Source of the DNA: Fontibacillus phaseoli
Lineage (GTDB): Bacteria > Bacillota > Bacilli > Paenibacillales > Paenibacillaceae
Assembly: GCF_003337355.1 (NCBI RefSeq)
Contig: NZ_QPJW01000003.1
Coordinates: forward strand, 173,577-237,576
Direction: 5' to 3'
Length of the DNA: 64,000 nt
Below the pieces are notes generated by a model. That model was given only the letters and a program-made list of their open reading frames with translations, was not told the DNA's origin and searched no databases. A program made the translations under genes and the position numbers. Position 1 is the first letter of the stretch. Each line of letters starts with the position of its first letter. Positions 15,191-23,955 of this stretch are shown piece by piece.

Positions 15191-15619
15191 ATGGTCAAAT
15201 TAGTTCCAATCTCATGTATGTCGAAACAGGCGGTTCAAATGATAAACATCACTGAGGAAGTACACAAAATCGTTGCGGAATCAGGAATTACGAATGGCAT
15301 GGTCGCAGTAATTACGGCTCATACGACCACAGGAATTACGATCAATGAACCGCTGGAGTGTGTAGAAACAGATATATTACAACGGCTGGAGAAGCTCGTT
15401 CCTGATGATGATAAATATATTCATGCTCACTTTCTTCCATCCTATGGGGCTACAAGCAATAACTCGCCAGGTCATTTGAAATCGATGCTGCTGGGAAACA
15501 GCTGTATGTTTCCGATTCAGGAATCCAGAATTGTTTGTGGTTCTGCTCAACATATCTATCTTGTGGAGTGTGACGGTCCGCAGACTCGTAAAGTATACGT
15601 TCAAATGATGGGTGAGTAA
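15191..15619 (+). CDS. YjbQ/UPF0047 family protein
   Basis: A 142-residue protein of the YjbQ (UPF0047) family: VAVITAHTTTGITINE near residues 37-52 holds the family His/Thr/Glu signature, followed by NSPGHLKSMLLGNSCMFPIQ and CDGPQTRKVYVQMMGE at the C terminus. YjbQ of E. coli has been linked to thiamine-phosphate synthase side activity, but its real role is not settled. The gene starts 4 bp after the amidohydrolase stop, with GGGGAGGAG inside the end of that gene, so translation is coupled. It is the last gene of the cassette and a terminator follows. Its presence beside a kinase and an amidohydrolase suggests it handles a small phosphorylated or amide metabolite. Confidence 0.85.
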   Translation: MVKLVPISCMSKQAVQMINITEEVHKIVAESGITNGMVAVITAHTTTGITINEPLECVETDILQRLEKLVPDDDKYIHAHFLPSYGATSNNSPGHLKSMLLGNSCMFPIQESRIVCGSAQHIYLVECDGPQTRKVYVQMMGE

Positions 15620-15679
15620 CTGGAAAACTAACTATGCCGTTTCTAATAACGGATACGTTAACAACAATGCAGCATCAGA

Positions 15680-15730
15680 GGAGCTATTTTGTAGGCAGTT
15701 TTATCTGCTTGCGAAATAGCTCCGTTTTCT
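15680..15730 (+). terminator. Terminator of the kinase/amidohydrolase/YjbQ operon
   Basis: A stem of GGAGCTATTT with AAATAGCTCC enclosing a smaller hairpin (GGCAG/CTGC), followed by GTTTTCT. Confidence 0.78.
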
Positions 15731-15856
15731 ATCTGGCTTAATACCAAAGGTCTAAATATTGGCTTATTTTTTAAGTAATTGTGTGCTAGTATATTCTGAT
15801 GAAACGTCACCAGTCTCCATACCTATTCTGCAGAATCTGAGAGGGGCTTCCTAACC

Positions 15857-16945
15857 ATGCATGAAAAAAAGGTTTCTTGGCTGGAGCTTTTTTACGATTT
15901 GTTATTTGTAGCCGCTGTTTCCAAAGCTACCCATGTATTGCTGCATGTAGAGCATAACAGTATATCCGTTGAACATCTGTTGAAATTCATCCTGATTTTC
16001 GTTCCGATTTGGTGGGCTTGGGTAGGGCAATCCGTATACATCAACCGATTCGGCCATGACAGCAATGCGCAACGGCTCTTTATGATCGTGCAGCTGTTTT
16101 TTGTTTTGATCATGACCGCCAGTCTTGATGTGGACTTTGATTCAAATTATTTGCCGTTTTTTGTCGGATATATCGGTTTAAGAAGCTTAACCGCCGTCCA
16201 GTATGTGCTCTCTTCGCGGACAGAGACTGCACATAGGCAAAAAACAGCCCGTTTCTTAGCAGCCTCCTTTGGGCTAGGGATTGTTATCTCCTGCTTTTCC
16301 CTCTTTTTTGACTCCCCAGTACGGTATTTGTTTCTATATGCAGGCATTGCTGTGGACATTATCGTACCACTGCTCGGTCGAAAGATTTTGGTCAAGACGC
16401 CGATTCATACTGCGCATTTATTAGAACGTTTCGCGTTGTTCACCCTGATTCTGCTTGGTGAATCAGTAGTCAGCATGCTGTCGGTCCTGCAATCCTATAA
16501 ATTCACAGGATCTTCTGTTTTATTTGCGGCCCTGGCCTTTCTATTAGTGATAGCCATCTGGTGGCAATACTTCGAGAATGTGGAGAAGCACGTAGACAAA
16601 TCGAAGCAAACGGCGGGACAGAGTCTCATTTACGGACACTTGTTTATTTATTTTTCACTCAGTATGATTGCCGCTTCAATACAGCTTCTCTTTGTAGATC
16701 AATTGGAGTACGTCTTTATGCTTTGTTTTGCCTTCGGCTCTGTGCTGATCTATTATATTTCCGTGATGTTCATACTCTATCAGTACAAATTCAATCATCT
16801 TAGACCCAGCTTCACCGTTGTTACTCTGTTAACCGGCATTCTCTGTGCCCTGTTTACCCTGGACCTATTCATAGCGGCCTCTCCACATCTTATATTAGGC
16901 GAGTTGATGTTGTTCTTCATCATATTCGCCAAAGCAACGGCTTAA
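15857..16945 (+). CDS. LtrA-family (low temperature requirement A) membrane protein
   Basis: A 362-residue integral membrane protein with about ten helices. The N terminus has the LtrA hallmark KVSWLELFYDLLFVAAVSKA, and a second conserved segment, HLLERFALFTLILLGESVVS, lies near residue 195. The family was named from a Listeria gene needed for growth in the cold; its molecular function is unknown. GAGAGGGGC precedes the ATG. It is monocistronic between two terminators and not functionally tied to its neighbours. Confidence 0.88.
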   Translation: MHEKKVSWLELFYDLLFVAAVSKATHVLLHVEHNSISVEHLLKFILIFVPIWWAWVGQSVYINRFGHDSNAQRLFMIVQLFFVLIMTASLDVDFDSNYLPFFVGYIGLRSLTAVQYVLSSRTETAHRQKTARFLAASFGLGIVISCFSLFFDSPVRYLFLYAGIAVDIIVPLLGRKILVKTPIHTAHLLERFALFTLILLGESVVSMLSVLQSYKFTGSSVLFAALAFLLVIAIWWQYFENVEKHVDKSKQTAGQSLIYGHLFIYFSLSMIAASIQLLFVDQLEYVFMLCFAFGSVLIYYISVMFILYQYKFNHLRPSFTVVTLLTGILCALFTLDLFIAASPHLILGELMLFFIIFAKATA

Positions 16946-16983
16946 ATGGGGTTATCACCTAAGCGGCGGTTGAATAAAGACAC

Positions 16984-17040
16984 AAAGCAGCGAGTCTCCA
17001 ATAACCGGGAGAACCGCTGCTTTGTTACCCTTTTTTTGAC
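16984..17040 (+). terminator. Terminator after the LtrA gene
   Basis: AAAGCAGCG pairs with CGCTGCTTT around an inner GTCTCC/GGGAGA stem, followed by GTTACCCTTTTTTT. Confidence 0.8.
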
Positions 17041-17056
17041 CTTCTTTTTCGATTTT

Positions 17057-17098
17057 TTGCAAAATCCCCCGTCCACGATTCAATCGGACAGGGGACTT
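17057..17098 (-). terminator. Terminator after the SLH phosphodiesterase gene
   Basis: On the minus strand AGTCCCCTGTCC pairs with GGACGGGGGATT around an eight- to ten-base loop, followed by a short T run. It lies 18 bp after the stop codon. Confidence 0.75.
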
Positions 17099-17116
17099 AC
17101 CTAATCTAATTTCGAA

Positions 17117-20100
17117 TCATTTAAGCAAGGGGGCGATGAGGGCTGCGATCTCGCCCCGGGTAATATTCGCCTTCGGCTTTATCGTTCCGTCAGGATAACC
17201 GGAAACGACGCCGGCAGAAACCCACGCTTGAATCGCTTCGTAAGCCCAGCTTGAAATCTGGTTCTTATCCTTAAAGTCGGGAGCTTCCTTATCTTGTTGC
17301 GGCATATCCGCTTTCAATGCCCTGTAGAGAATAACTATCGCTTCTTCTCTCGTAATCTTTTGGCCCGGCCTAAAGGTTCCGTCCGAAAAGCCGCTGATCA
17401 GTCCGGCCTGCTGCAGCCCATTCACGTACTCGGCATACCAGGCGCCAGCTTCTATATCTTTGTAGGCAGATGTACCTGACATCCCGTCTAATTCGAGCAT
17501 TCGGGAAATCACTGCCGCAAACTCGGCTCTGCTCATCATGAGGTTCGGCTTAAACGTACCGTCACCATAGCCGTTCATAATGCCACGTTCAACCAGACGC
17601 AGAATCGAAGTCGTAGCCCAGTGATTTGCGACATCCGTCAATAAAGGCCCTGCCGGAGTGGAACCATTGCTGCCTCCGTTATTGTCATTATTGCCGGTAT
17701 TACCGGTGTCGTTGCCCGGGTTAACGGAACCGGCGTTGCCGCCACTGCCGTTTCCGTTATTTGCGGAGCCATTGCCGCCGTTATTGTTTCCGTTATTTCC
17801 GCTATTTCCGTTGTTTCCGCTGCCATTTCCATCTCCGCCGTTATCTCCCCCACCATTCCCGTTTCCGGACACCCAAATCAGCACCGGTTCCGTATAAATA
17901 TCATAGGTCTTCTCCTCGTCCAGGGAAGCGGTATACCGGAGCAAAGCGTAGGTACGGCCCGGTTTCAACGCCGTAATTCGGCTTTGTTCCGTCTCATCGA
18001 GCTTAATTACTCCATTGTCATCCAAAAGCACGATATCCGGGATGATCACCTTCCGGTTATGGCTGTAGCTCTCCGCGGTGGCCGATAGCTCGATGCTCTC
18101 TCCCTGCTTAAGCGCTACTTCCTTTTGCCCGGCTTCCAGCGTAATATCCCAATCTTTTGCCCAAAACGCATAGTCCGTCGTAATGCCGAAGACGCCCGTC
18201 ATAAATATCGATTTAAAATCAGCATGATTATTGTAAGTCCAAGGCGAAACAAGAAGACCGCGGTGATGGGCGGCTTCCATAAACTTCGGCCCAAGTCCGC
18301 CATAGCTGGTATTTAAAGTCGTGTTATACTGCTGCATCACTTTCAAAGTCTCGCGCAGCGCGCCGTTAACCCGGTTCTCGTTCGCATATCCTCCCGTCAA
18401 CAGTCCCAGCGGCATGTCGGGCATTTGTTCGGCAAGCCGGGTCAACTGATTCGTATCGAATGACATCACATTAATCAAATCCTCGGCATCCTTTTCTTTT
18501 ACCAGCTTCACAAAGGCGTCCACCGCCGCAGGAGAACTTGTTTTTATTTCTGCGTAAATCATGGCCCCCCGTTCTCTGGCCAGGTCGATCTGCTCCTCCA
18601 GGGTCGCAATCCGCGCCTCGGGATAATCGGCCCCAGGTACCTGATTGACTTTTAGTTTTCGCAGTTCTTCCAAGGTCATATTTTCTACCATACCGGTGCC
18701 GTCGGTTGTCGTATCGACCACACTGTCATGGATAATGACCAGGTGTCCGTCCTTGGACAGGTAGATGTCATTCTCAATAAAATCCGCCCCCGCATCCAGG
18801 GAAAGCTTGTTACTGATAATCGTATTCTCGGGAGCAACGGAAGGCATCCCTCTATGGCCGATAACATAAGGCTTGCGGATCACTGTAGACTCATGGGAAT
18901 ATAGTTCAAGCGCGTTTCGCGCCTTTTCCGGGTAATTCGTAACGATCCCGTTGACTCCCGCCGTAATCAGGCGGTGCAGGTTCACCACCTTCTCCTGACT
19001 GTCGGCTGTCTTGCTTTCCTTGACCCAAACCACCATCGTCCGCTGTTGAAGGTAAGAAACGTTCTCCTTTGTCGCTAAGGCTTGAGGTAGAATTACGATT
19101 TTGGCTTGGCTAAGCGTTGCCTTTTTCCGCAATTCCATCAATTCCTTCTCGGTTGCGCTCGTTATCCCGCTGGAATCGATAATCCCGCGGATCATCCCAA
19201 AGGACTCCCTGCCCTTCTTCACGAGTTCGGGATTAGGAGATACGATGAAGGCATCCTCCAGATCGATACTTTCCAAATATTCCGTCAAGGCTTCAACCGT
19301 TTGTTCATCCTTGACATAAAAAGCGGGAATCATCAAGGTATCGATGGCCTCCAGCGCCTCATTCAAGCTCATGATGGCTTTGCCGCTTCCGGATGACACC
19401 ACTTTCAAATCCTTGTCCACATGGATAACGATAGTAGCAGGCAGATTACCTTCCTTAAGCCCATTCAGTTGTTGCACGCTTTCCAGTTCCGTAATTACGG
19501 ATGGAGCAAGGGCAATCCGGGTATCCGTTTCCGCTACGGAAACGAAACGTTCTTCAGGCAGCGGCGGCAGTTCCTCCAGCTGGAGCGTGATCCGCAGGTT
19601 ATCCAGCTTCATGACGCTCCCGTTGACCTGCAGCCCGATGCCGCCTTTCAAGTAGGAACCTCCGTTAGCTGTATTGATGATTACTTGATCATTGATCGAC
19701 TCCATCACCCGATCGCCGTAGGTCGTAACCGTATAATGGTACATTTTATCCGGGCTGATGTTTTCGGTGAAGGAACCCTTATTCATGACATTCCAGTCAT
19801 TCGAAGGCGTTCGTTCGGCGAACTCCACGCCATTGACCGCCGCGGCATTTTGCCGGACAGCCATTTGATAATAAGGGTATCCGCCGTTTTGCGGATTTTG
19901 GATCCGGTACATGATGGAATGCCATCTTGCCGGATCATTGGCCGCGAGATGCGTTACGTCAGCTTCGATTTTGTAATTGCCGAACAGCTGCAGATATTCC
20001 GGCAGCAACACCCTGGAAGGATTGTCCGGTGCCGAACCCGCCTGAATCACGAAGGCTCCGGCATTTACGGCCGCTTTATCTTTCGAGGACCCTTCGATTC

Positions 20101-22051
20101 TTGTCCAGCCATCAGGCAGCTCGCCTTCCGTTTCCTGGTCAAAGCCGTTTTCATAGAGAACATACTCGGCGTCCCCTTTATCTTTCGCCACGATCATCAA
20201 CTTTACCGCCGCCTCATCCTTCTGGCCGACAACGGCGGTTACCCCCCTTTGCTGCGCAACCAGCTTCCCGTCAGTGATCAAGACATTACTGTCGCTCGAG
20301 GTCCACTCCAATTCCGCTCCGCTTACGGGTCCTTCCGAAAAGTCATTAAACTGAGCCTGAAACTCAATTCCATTCAGGTCAAGCTCTTGGCTCGTTTCGG
20401 CCAGCACATAGCCGGTTTCATGAGCAAGAGAGGTCACGGCTAGTCCCGTGGAGCTTGGCGTGACCGTTACGGAACCGGACCACTCCGCATTGGCGTAAAC
20501 TGCCCTAAGCGTTGCCGTTCCTTCTTTTACAGGATATACCTTGTCCCCCTTCACTTTCAAGACGCTTTCGTCCGATGAATAAAACCGAAGCTTCCCTTCC
20601 TCCATCGGTTCCGTCAACCCGTCCGAATAATACACGCTTCCCGTTACGGATAAAGGGCCTGTCAATGCTTCGACCGAATCGGGTGCCTGTAGACGCAGTT
20701 CGTCCGCCGTAATCCGGGTAACCTTCAGGTTGTCAAAAGCAACCGTGCTTTGATCGGCCTGAAATCCTACCTTCCCCCGGGCCAGCAGTTCCGAATCAAA
20801 GCTTTTGTCCACAAGAAGCCTATATTCAGCTTCATCTTTTACTTTAATGTATTCCTTCACATTATTTTCGAAGACCCGGACCTTGAACCGATAGTCCTTA
20901 TTCAATTCCAAAGCTTCCGAAGGTCCGCTGGCGATAACCGACCAGCTGTTATCCGGCTTCCGGTATGCCACTTCATACGTACCGTTCTGTCGGACAGCCA
21001 TTTGATTATAAGGGGCCTTGCCGTCCGATGCCCCCCGGAACATAAGAGCAGCCCAACGAGCGGAATTCAACACGCTGTCAAAGCGGACGTCCGCCTCAAT
21101 CATATAATTGTCCCACTGCACAGGGGCGCTAATTCTGCTCTGCTTGTTGGAAGCCGTCCCTGCAAAGGTCATGCTTCCGTTCCCATAGGTGTCCTGAACG
21201 ACAGTAAACGGTGCGCTGCCGGCGTTCATGTCCGGGATCCAGCCATAAGGAAGTTCTCCTGTAAGATAACTATCGAAACTTTCCTCCAGCAATATCGGAT
21301 TCACATCTCCTGAAACGGGATGATCATCGGTTAGCGTAAGCACGCCGTACCCTTGCGTATCATTCCAAAACGAGCTTGATTGATAAGCGCTCCAGGCATT
21401 GACCCGCTGATGGGCCGTATCTGCCCCGTATCGGTCGGTTGCGGTCGCCTCAAAGCCAAGCTGTTTCTGGAGGACAGGATCCATCTCCAACATGCTCCAT
21501 GGCACGGCAGCTTCTATCGACCACCCGCGGCCGGTCGTCCGAATCGCCCTTAATATATTTTTCTCATTCTTCTCCGCGTGATTTCCGAGCGCCGCACCAA
21601 AATGAAACTCCGGTGTAGCCGTATTCGGCTTGTACACAAAGCCTGCTTGCATATCGCTGTCCATAAACGGAGCGGATTGATGAAGGGCGGGGTCAAAAAA
21701 CAAGCTGACGCTATCCTGTTCAAACCAAGAACCGGATGCATTCGTTACCAGTTGCTCATCCTCCATCTCCAAGCCGATATACAAGTATTGATGGTCCCAG
21801 AGTAAACCGAGTTTGGCCGGAGTACCCAGCCCTTCGCCTAAAGGCACCTCCAACGTTTCCGTCAGAGTCCAGAATGATTCATCGAATCTGCCGTCAATCA
21901 CCGGCGCCGTCAACGTCCTGGCGACGTTCATCATCTTTCGGCCGGGTTCCTCGGCGGCCGCCGAGGATAGTGGCAAGGCCAGGGATAGGACGGTATTCCC
22001 CAGAAGTGCGACAAGCAGGCAAAGGCTTAAATACTTTATACAGGATCTCAT
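17117..22051 (-). CDS. Giant SLH-anchored glycerophosphodiester phosphodiesterase
   Basis: A 1644-residue secreted surface enzyme. In order: signal peptide (1-33); a CBM9-like carbohydrate-binding domain (about 40-250, PVIDGRFDESFWTLTE); a LamG/concanavalin-like domain (about 255-450); two bacterial Ig-like stretches; a second LamG-like domain (about 625-830); a degenerate GDPD-like half (about 840-1055) lacking the catalytic HRG; a complete GDPD domain (about 1060-1310) with VIGHRGMPSVAPENT, ENDIYLSKDGHLVIIHD and YAEIKT; a Gly/Asn/Ser linker (about 1395-1463); and three SLH domains (ANHWATTSILRLVERGIMNG and relatives) that bind secondary wall polymer. It would cut glycerophosphodiesters, perhaps teichoic acid or phospholipid head groups, at the wall, feeding glycerol-3-phosphate to the importer encoded upstream. 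A GlpP-type hairpin precedes it. Confidence 0.9.
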   Translation of the reverse strand: MRSCIKYLSLCLLVALLGNTVLSLALPLSSAAAEEPGRKMMNVARTLTAPVIDGRFDESFWTLTETLEVPLGEGLGTPAKLGLLWDHQYLYIGLEMEDEQLVTNASGSWFEQDSVSLFFDPALHQSAPFMDSDMQAGFVYKPNTATPEFHFGAALGNHAEKNEKNILRAIRTTGRGWSIEAAVPWSMLEMDPVLQKQLGFEATATDRYGADTAHQRVNAWSAYQSSSFWNDTQGYGVLTLTDDHPVSGDVNPILLEESFDSYLTGELPYGWIPDMNAGSAPFTVVQDTYGNGSMTFAGTASNKQSRISAPVQWDNYMIEADVRFDSVLNSARWAALMFRGASDGKAPYNQMAVRQNGTYEVAYRKPDNSWSVIASGPSEALELNKDYRFKVRVFENNVKEYIKVKDEAEYRLLVDKSFDSELLARGKVGFQADQSTVAFDNLKVTRITADELRLQAPDSVEALTGPLSVTGSVYYSDGLTEPMEEGKLRFYSSDESVLKVKGDKVYPVKEGTATLRAVYANAEWSGSVTVTPSSTGLAVTSLAHETGYVLAETSQELDLNGIEFQAQFNDFSEGPVSGAELEWTSSDSNVLITDGKLVAQQRGVTAVVGQKDEAAVKLMIVAKDKGDAEYVLYENGFDQETEGELPDGWTRIEGSSKDKAAVNAGAFVIQAGSAPDNPSRVLLPEYLQLFGNYKIEADVTHLAANDPARWHSIMYRIQNPQNGGYPYYQMAVRQNAAAVNGVEFAERTPSNDWNVMNKGSFTENISPDKMYHYTVTTYGDRVMESINDQVIINTANGGSYLKGGIGLQVNGSVMKLDNLRITLQLEELPPLPEERFVSVAETDTRIALAPSVITELESVQQLNGLKEGNLPATIVIHVDKDLKVVSSGSGKAIMSLNEALEAIDTLMIPAFYVKDEQTVEALTEYLESIDLEDAFIVSPNPELVKKGRESFGMIRGIIDSSGITSATEKELMELRKKATLSQAKIVILPQALATKENVSYLQQRTMVVWVKESKTADSQEKVVNLHRLITAGVNGIVTNYPEKARNALELYSHESTVIRKPYVIGHRGMPSVAPENTIISNKLSLDAGADFIENDIYLSKDGHLVIIHDSVVDTTTDGTGMVENMTLEELRKLKVNQVPGADYPEARIATLEEQIDLARERGAMIYAEIKTSSPAAVDAFVKLVKEKDAEDLINVMSFDTNQLTRLAEQMPDMPLGLLTGGYANENRVNGALRETLKVMQQYNTTLNTSYGGLGPKFMEAAHHRGLLVSPWTYNNHADFKSIFMTGVFGITTDYAFWAKDWDITLEAGQKEVALKQGESIELSATAESYSHNRKVIIPDIVLLDDNGVIKLDETEQSRITALKPGRTYALLRYTASLDEEKTYDIYTEPVLIWVSGNGNGGGDNGGDGNGSGNNGNSGNNGNNNGGNGSANNGNGSGGNAGSVNPGNDTGNTGNNDNNGGSNGSTPAGPLLTDVANHWATTSILRLVERGIMNGYGDGTFKPNLMMSRAEFAAVISRMLELDGMSGTSAYKDIEAGAWYAEYVNGLQQAGLISGFSDGTFRPGQKITREEAIVILYRALKADMPQQDKEAPDFKDKNQISSWAYEAIQAWVSAGVVSGYPDGTIKPKANITRGEIAALIAPLLK

Positions 22052-22084
22052 GGTTTTCTTCCTCTCTTTTTCGCGGCGAAAAAC

Positions 22085-22175
22085 GAGTAAAACCCTTTAT
22101 CCAACAAGCAGGAACCCGCAAAAAAGCCAATAAGCGGTCCTATGTTGCATAAAGGGTTTTCTCCACGTCTCCTAC
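22085..22175 (-). promoter_or_regulatory. GlpP-type antiterminator leader before the phosphodiesterase gene
   Basis: On the minus strand GAGACGTGGAGAAAACCCTT begins a long hairpin: AACCCTTTATGCAACA pairs with TGTTGGATAAAGGGTT, with an inner stem around GACCGCTTATTGG. The 3' side ends GGGTTTT like a terminator. The same landmarks in the same order occur at 26228-26327. Because glpP is in the same cluster and B. subtilis GlpP acts on an inverted repeat in glp leaders, this is probably a GlpP-controlled terminator/antiterminator that separates expression of the phosphodiesterase from the importer genes. Confidence 0.7.
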
Positions 22176-22195
22176 CCCGTTTTATTCAGTTCGGC

Positions 22196-23008
22196 TTACT
22201 TGATGCCGGCATGCATAAAGCTTTCGACAAACTGTCTCTGGAAAAAGAAGAACGCGATCAGCAAAGGGGCAATAACCATCAGGGTCGCTGCGGTAACCGT
22301 TCCCCACTGCGCACCGGTCTCGAACGATTGGGCAAAGATAGCGATTCCTACCGTCAGGGGCCGGTTATGCACGGAATCCGTCACGATGAGCGGCCACATA
22401 AAATTGCTCCAGTGGGTACTGATCGATATCAGTGCAAACGCGATATAGGTCGGCCGTGCGGAAGGCAGATATACGTGCCGCAAACTTTGCCACCATCTGC
22501 AGCCGTCCACTCTTGACGCCTCATCCAGCTCAAAAGGGATTTGCTTAAAAGTCTGCCTGAGCAGAAAGATGCCGAAGGACGACGCCCAAAACGGAATCAT
22601 GACCGCCCATTTCGTATCGATAAGATGGAGTTCTTTCATAATCGTATAGTTAGGAAAAATCAGAATATCCGGCGGAATCATGATCTGAACAAGAAACAGA
22701 ATGAATAATAAGCCTTGACCGAAAAATCGTATTCTGGCAAATGCATATGCCGCCAGCGTCGCCGTTAGTAACTGTAAGGCCAGTACACCGGCTACGATTA
22801 GCAAGGTATTCCAATAGTACACAGGGAAAGGAATACTCCCCCATGCATGGACATAATTTGCGAACGTTGCATGCGTTACGGCAAATGGATTGGCCCTTGT
22901 CAGCATTTCATCCGACGGTGTCACGGAGGTTACAGCAGCCCAGATCAATGGAACGGCGAAAAGGATCGCAAGCAGGGATATGGCGATTTGGTTCATCAGG
23001 CGGTGCAT
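22196..23008 (-). CDS. ABC sugar/glycerol-phosphate transporter permease (UgpE-like)
   Basis: A 270-residue binding-protein-dependent permease with six helices. The coupling-helix EAA motif is FELDEASRVDGCRWWQSLRHVYLPSARP, of which the core DEASRVDGC is visible near residue 167. It belongs to the MalG/UgpE group of carbohydrate-uptake permeases. GAGGAGTCGAAGCG lies before the ATG, and it is 15 bp after the partner permease. The substrate is probably glycerol-3-phosphate or a glycerophosphodiester, inferred from glpP, the phosphodiesterase and the leader hairpins, not from the protein itself. Confidence 0.87.
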   Translation of the reverse strand: MHRLMNQIAISLLAILFAVPLIWAAVTSVTPSDEMLTRANPFAVTHATFANYVHAWGSIPFPVYYWNTLLIVAGVLALQLLTATLAAYAFARIRFFGQGLLFILFLVQIMIPPDILIFPNYTIMKELHLIDTKWAVMIPFWASSFGIFLLRQTFKQIPFELDEASRVDGCRWWQSLRHVYLPSARPTYIAFALISISTHWSNFMWPLIVTDSVHNRPLTVGIAIFAQSFETGAQWGTVTAATLMVIAPLLIAFFFFQRQFVESFMHAGIK

Positions 23009-23023
23009 CGCTTCGACTCCTCT

Positions 23024-23920
23024 CTAATAGTGGATCCGCTTGTCCAAATATCCGTAATAGAAGACCGAAATGACCAGCAGAATGATGAGCAGAATCACCG
23101 TTAATACGGACGCCTTCCCCATATCCCAAAAGCTGAATGCCGTTTCATAAATATGATAAAGCAGCAGGTTGCTCGCATTGTTTGGGCCGCCCTTGGTCAT
23201 GATGTACAGATGGTCGACCATCTTAAAGGAATTCGTTGTGGCAATAATCAGAACAAACAGCGTGGTTGGCATTACCAAAGGGACCGTAATGGTCCGAAAC
23301 TTCCGGAGCGGTCCCGCCCCGTCCATCTCGGCGGCCTGGTAAACCTCCTTGGGTAAAGACTGGAGACCGGCCAAAAAGAAAATCATGAAATACCCGGCCT
23401 CCTTCCAAATCAGCATGATCATCATGGATATAAGCACCCATGCGGGATCCCCCAGCCAGCTTGGACCTCCTACGCCGAACAAGCCCAGGAATTTATCGAG
23501 GAGTCCGTAATCCGGCGTATAAATAAACAGCCAGATGTTTGCGATCGCAATCATGGGGATCAGCGTCGGATAAAAGAACGCTGCCCGGATCAGGCTCCTT
23601 CCCCGCAGTTTTCCGTTGACCCAAACCGCCATGTATAACGCAAGCAAGATGCTCACCGGCACGGTCACAAGCGCAAGCAGCATATTATTGCGGAGTACTT
23701 TTAAAAAGACTTCATCCTGAAAAACCTGCCCGTAGAGCTCCAGACCGACAAACTGCTTTACGTTCATGACGGACGTATAAAAGCTCCAATCCAACACTTT
23801 GATCATGGGGTAGAATGTAAATAGGATTAGAAAAACAAGCGAAGGAAGCAGCAGGGCATAAGCCAGAATGTTATCCTTCCAATTGTATCTGCGGAATACT
23901 TGCAGCAAGTGCCGTGTCAC
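23024..23920 (-). CDS. ABC sugar/glycerol-phosphate transporter permease (UgpA-like)
   Basis: A 298-residue MalF/UgpA-type permease with six helices. The EAA motif is seen as KEVYQAAEMDGAGPLRKF near residue 195. It starts GTG after GAAGAAAGAAGTGAG. It forms the translocation pore with the UgpE-like protein. As elsewhere in this cluster no ATPase is encoded, so a shared MsmX/UgpC-type ATPase from another locus must energise it. Confidence 0.87.
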   Translation of the reverse strand: MTRHLLQVFRRYNWKDNILAYALLLPSLVFLILFTFYPMIKVLDWSFYTSVMNVKQFVGLELYGQVFQDEVFLKVLRNNMLLALVTVPVSILLALYMAVWVNGKLRGRSLIRAAFFYPTLIPMIAIANIWLFIYTPDYGLLDKFLGLFGVGGPSWLGDPAWVLISMMIMLIWKEAGYFMIFFLAGLQSLPKEVYQAAEMDGAGPLRKFRTITVPLVMPTTLFVLIIATTNSFKMVDHLYIMTKGGPNNASNLLLYHIYETAFSFWDMGKASVLTVILLIILLVISVFYYGYLDKRIHY

Positions 23921-23955
23921 GAACGTCTCACTTCTTTCTTCACTATAATCATTGT

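Noticed and set aside
17638..17897. Low-complexity frames on both strands around 17.7 kb
   Set aside because: They are other readings of the Gly/Asn/Ser linker repeats of the SLH protein.
19421..20443. A 340-codon plus-strand frame inside the SLH phosphodiesterase gene
   Set aside because: Antisense shadow of a complete multi-domain gene; no domain or start signal.
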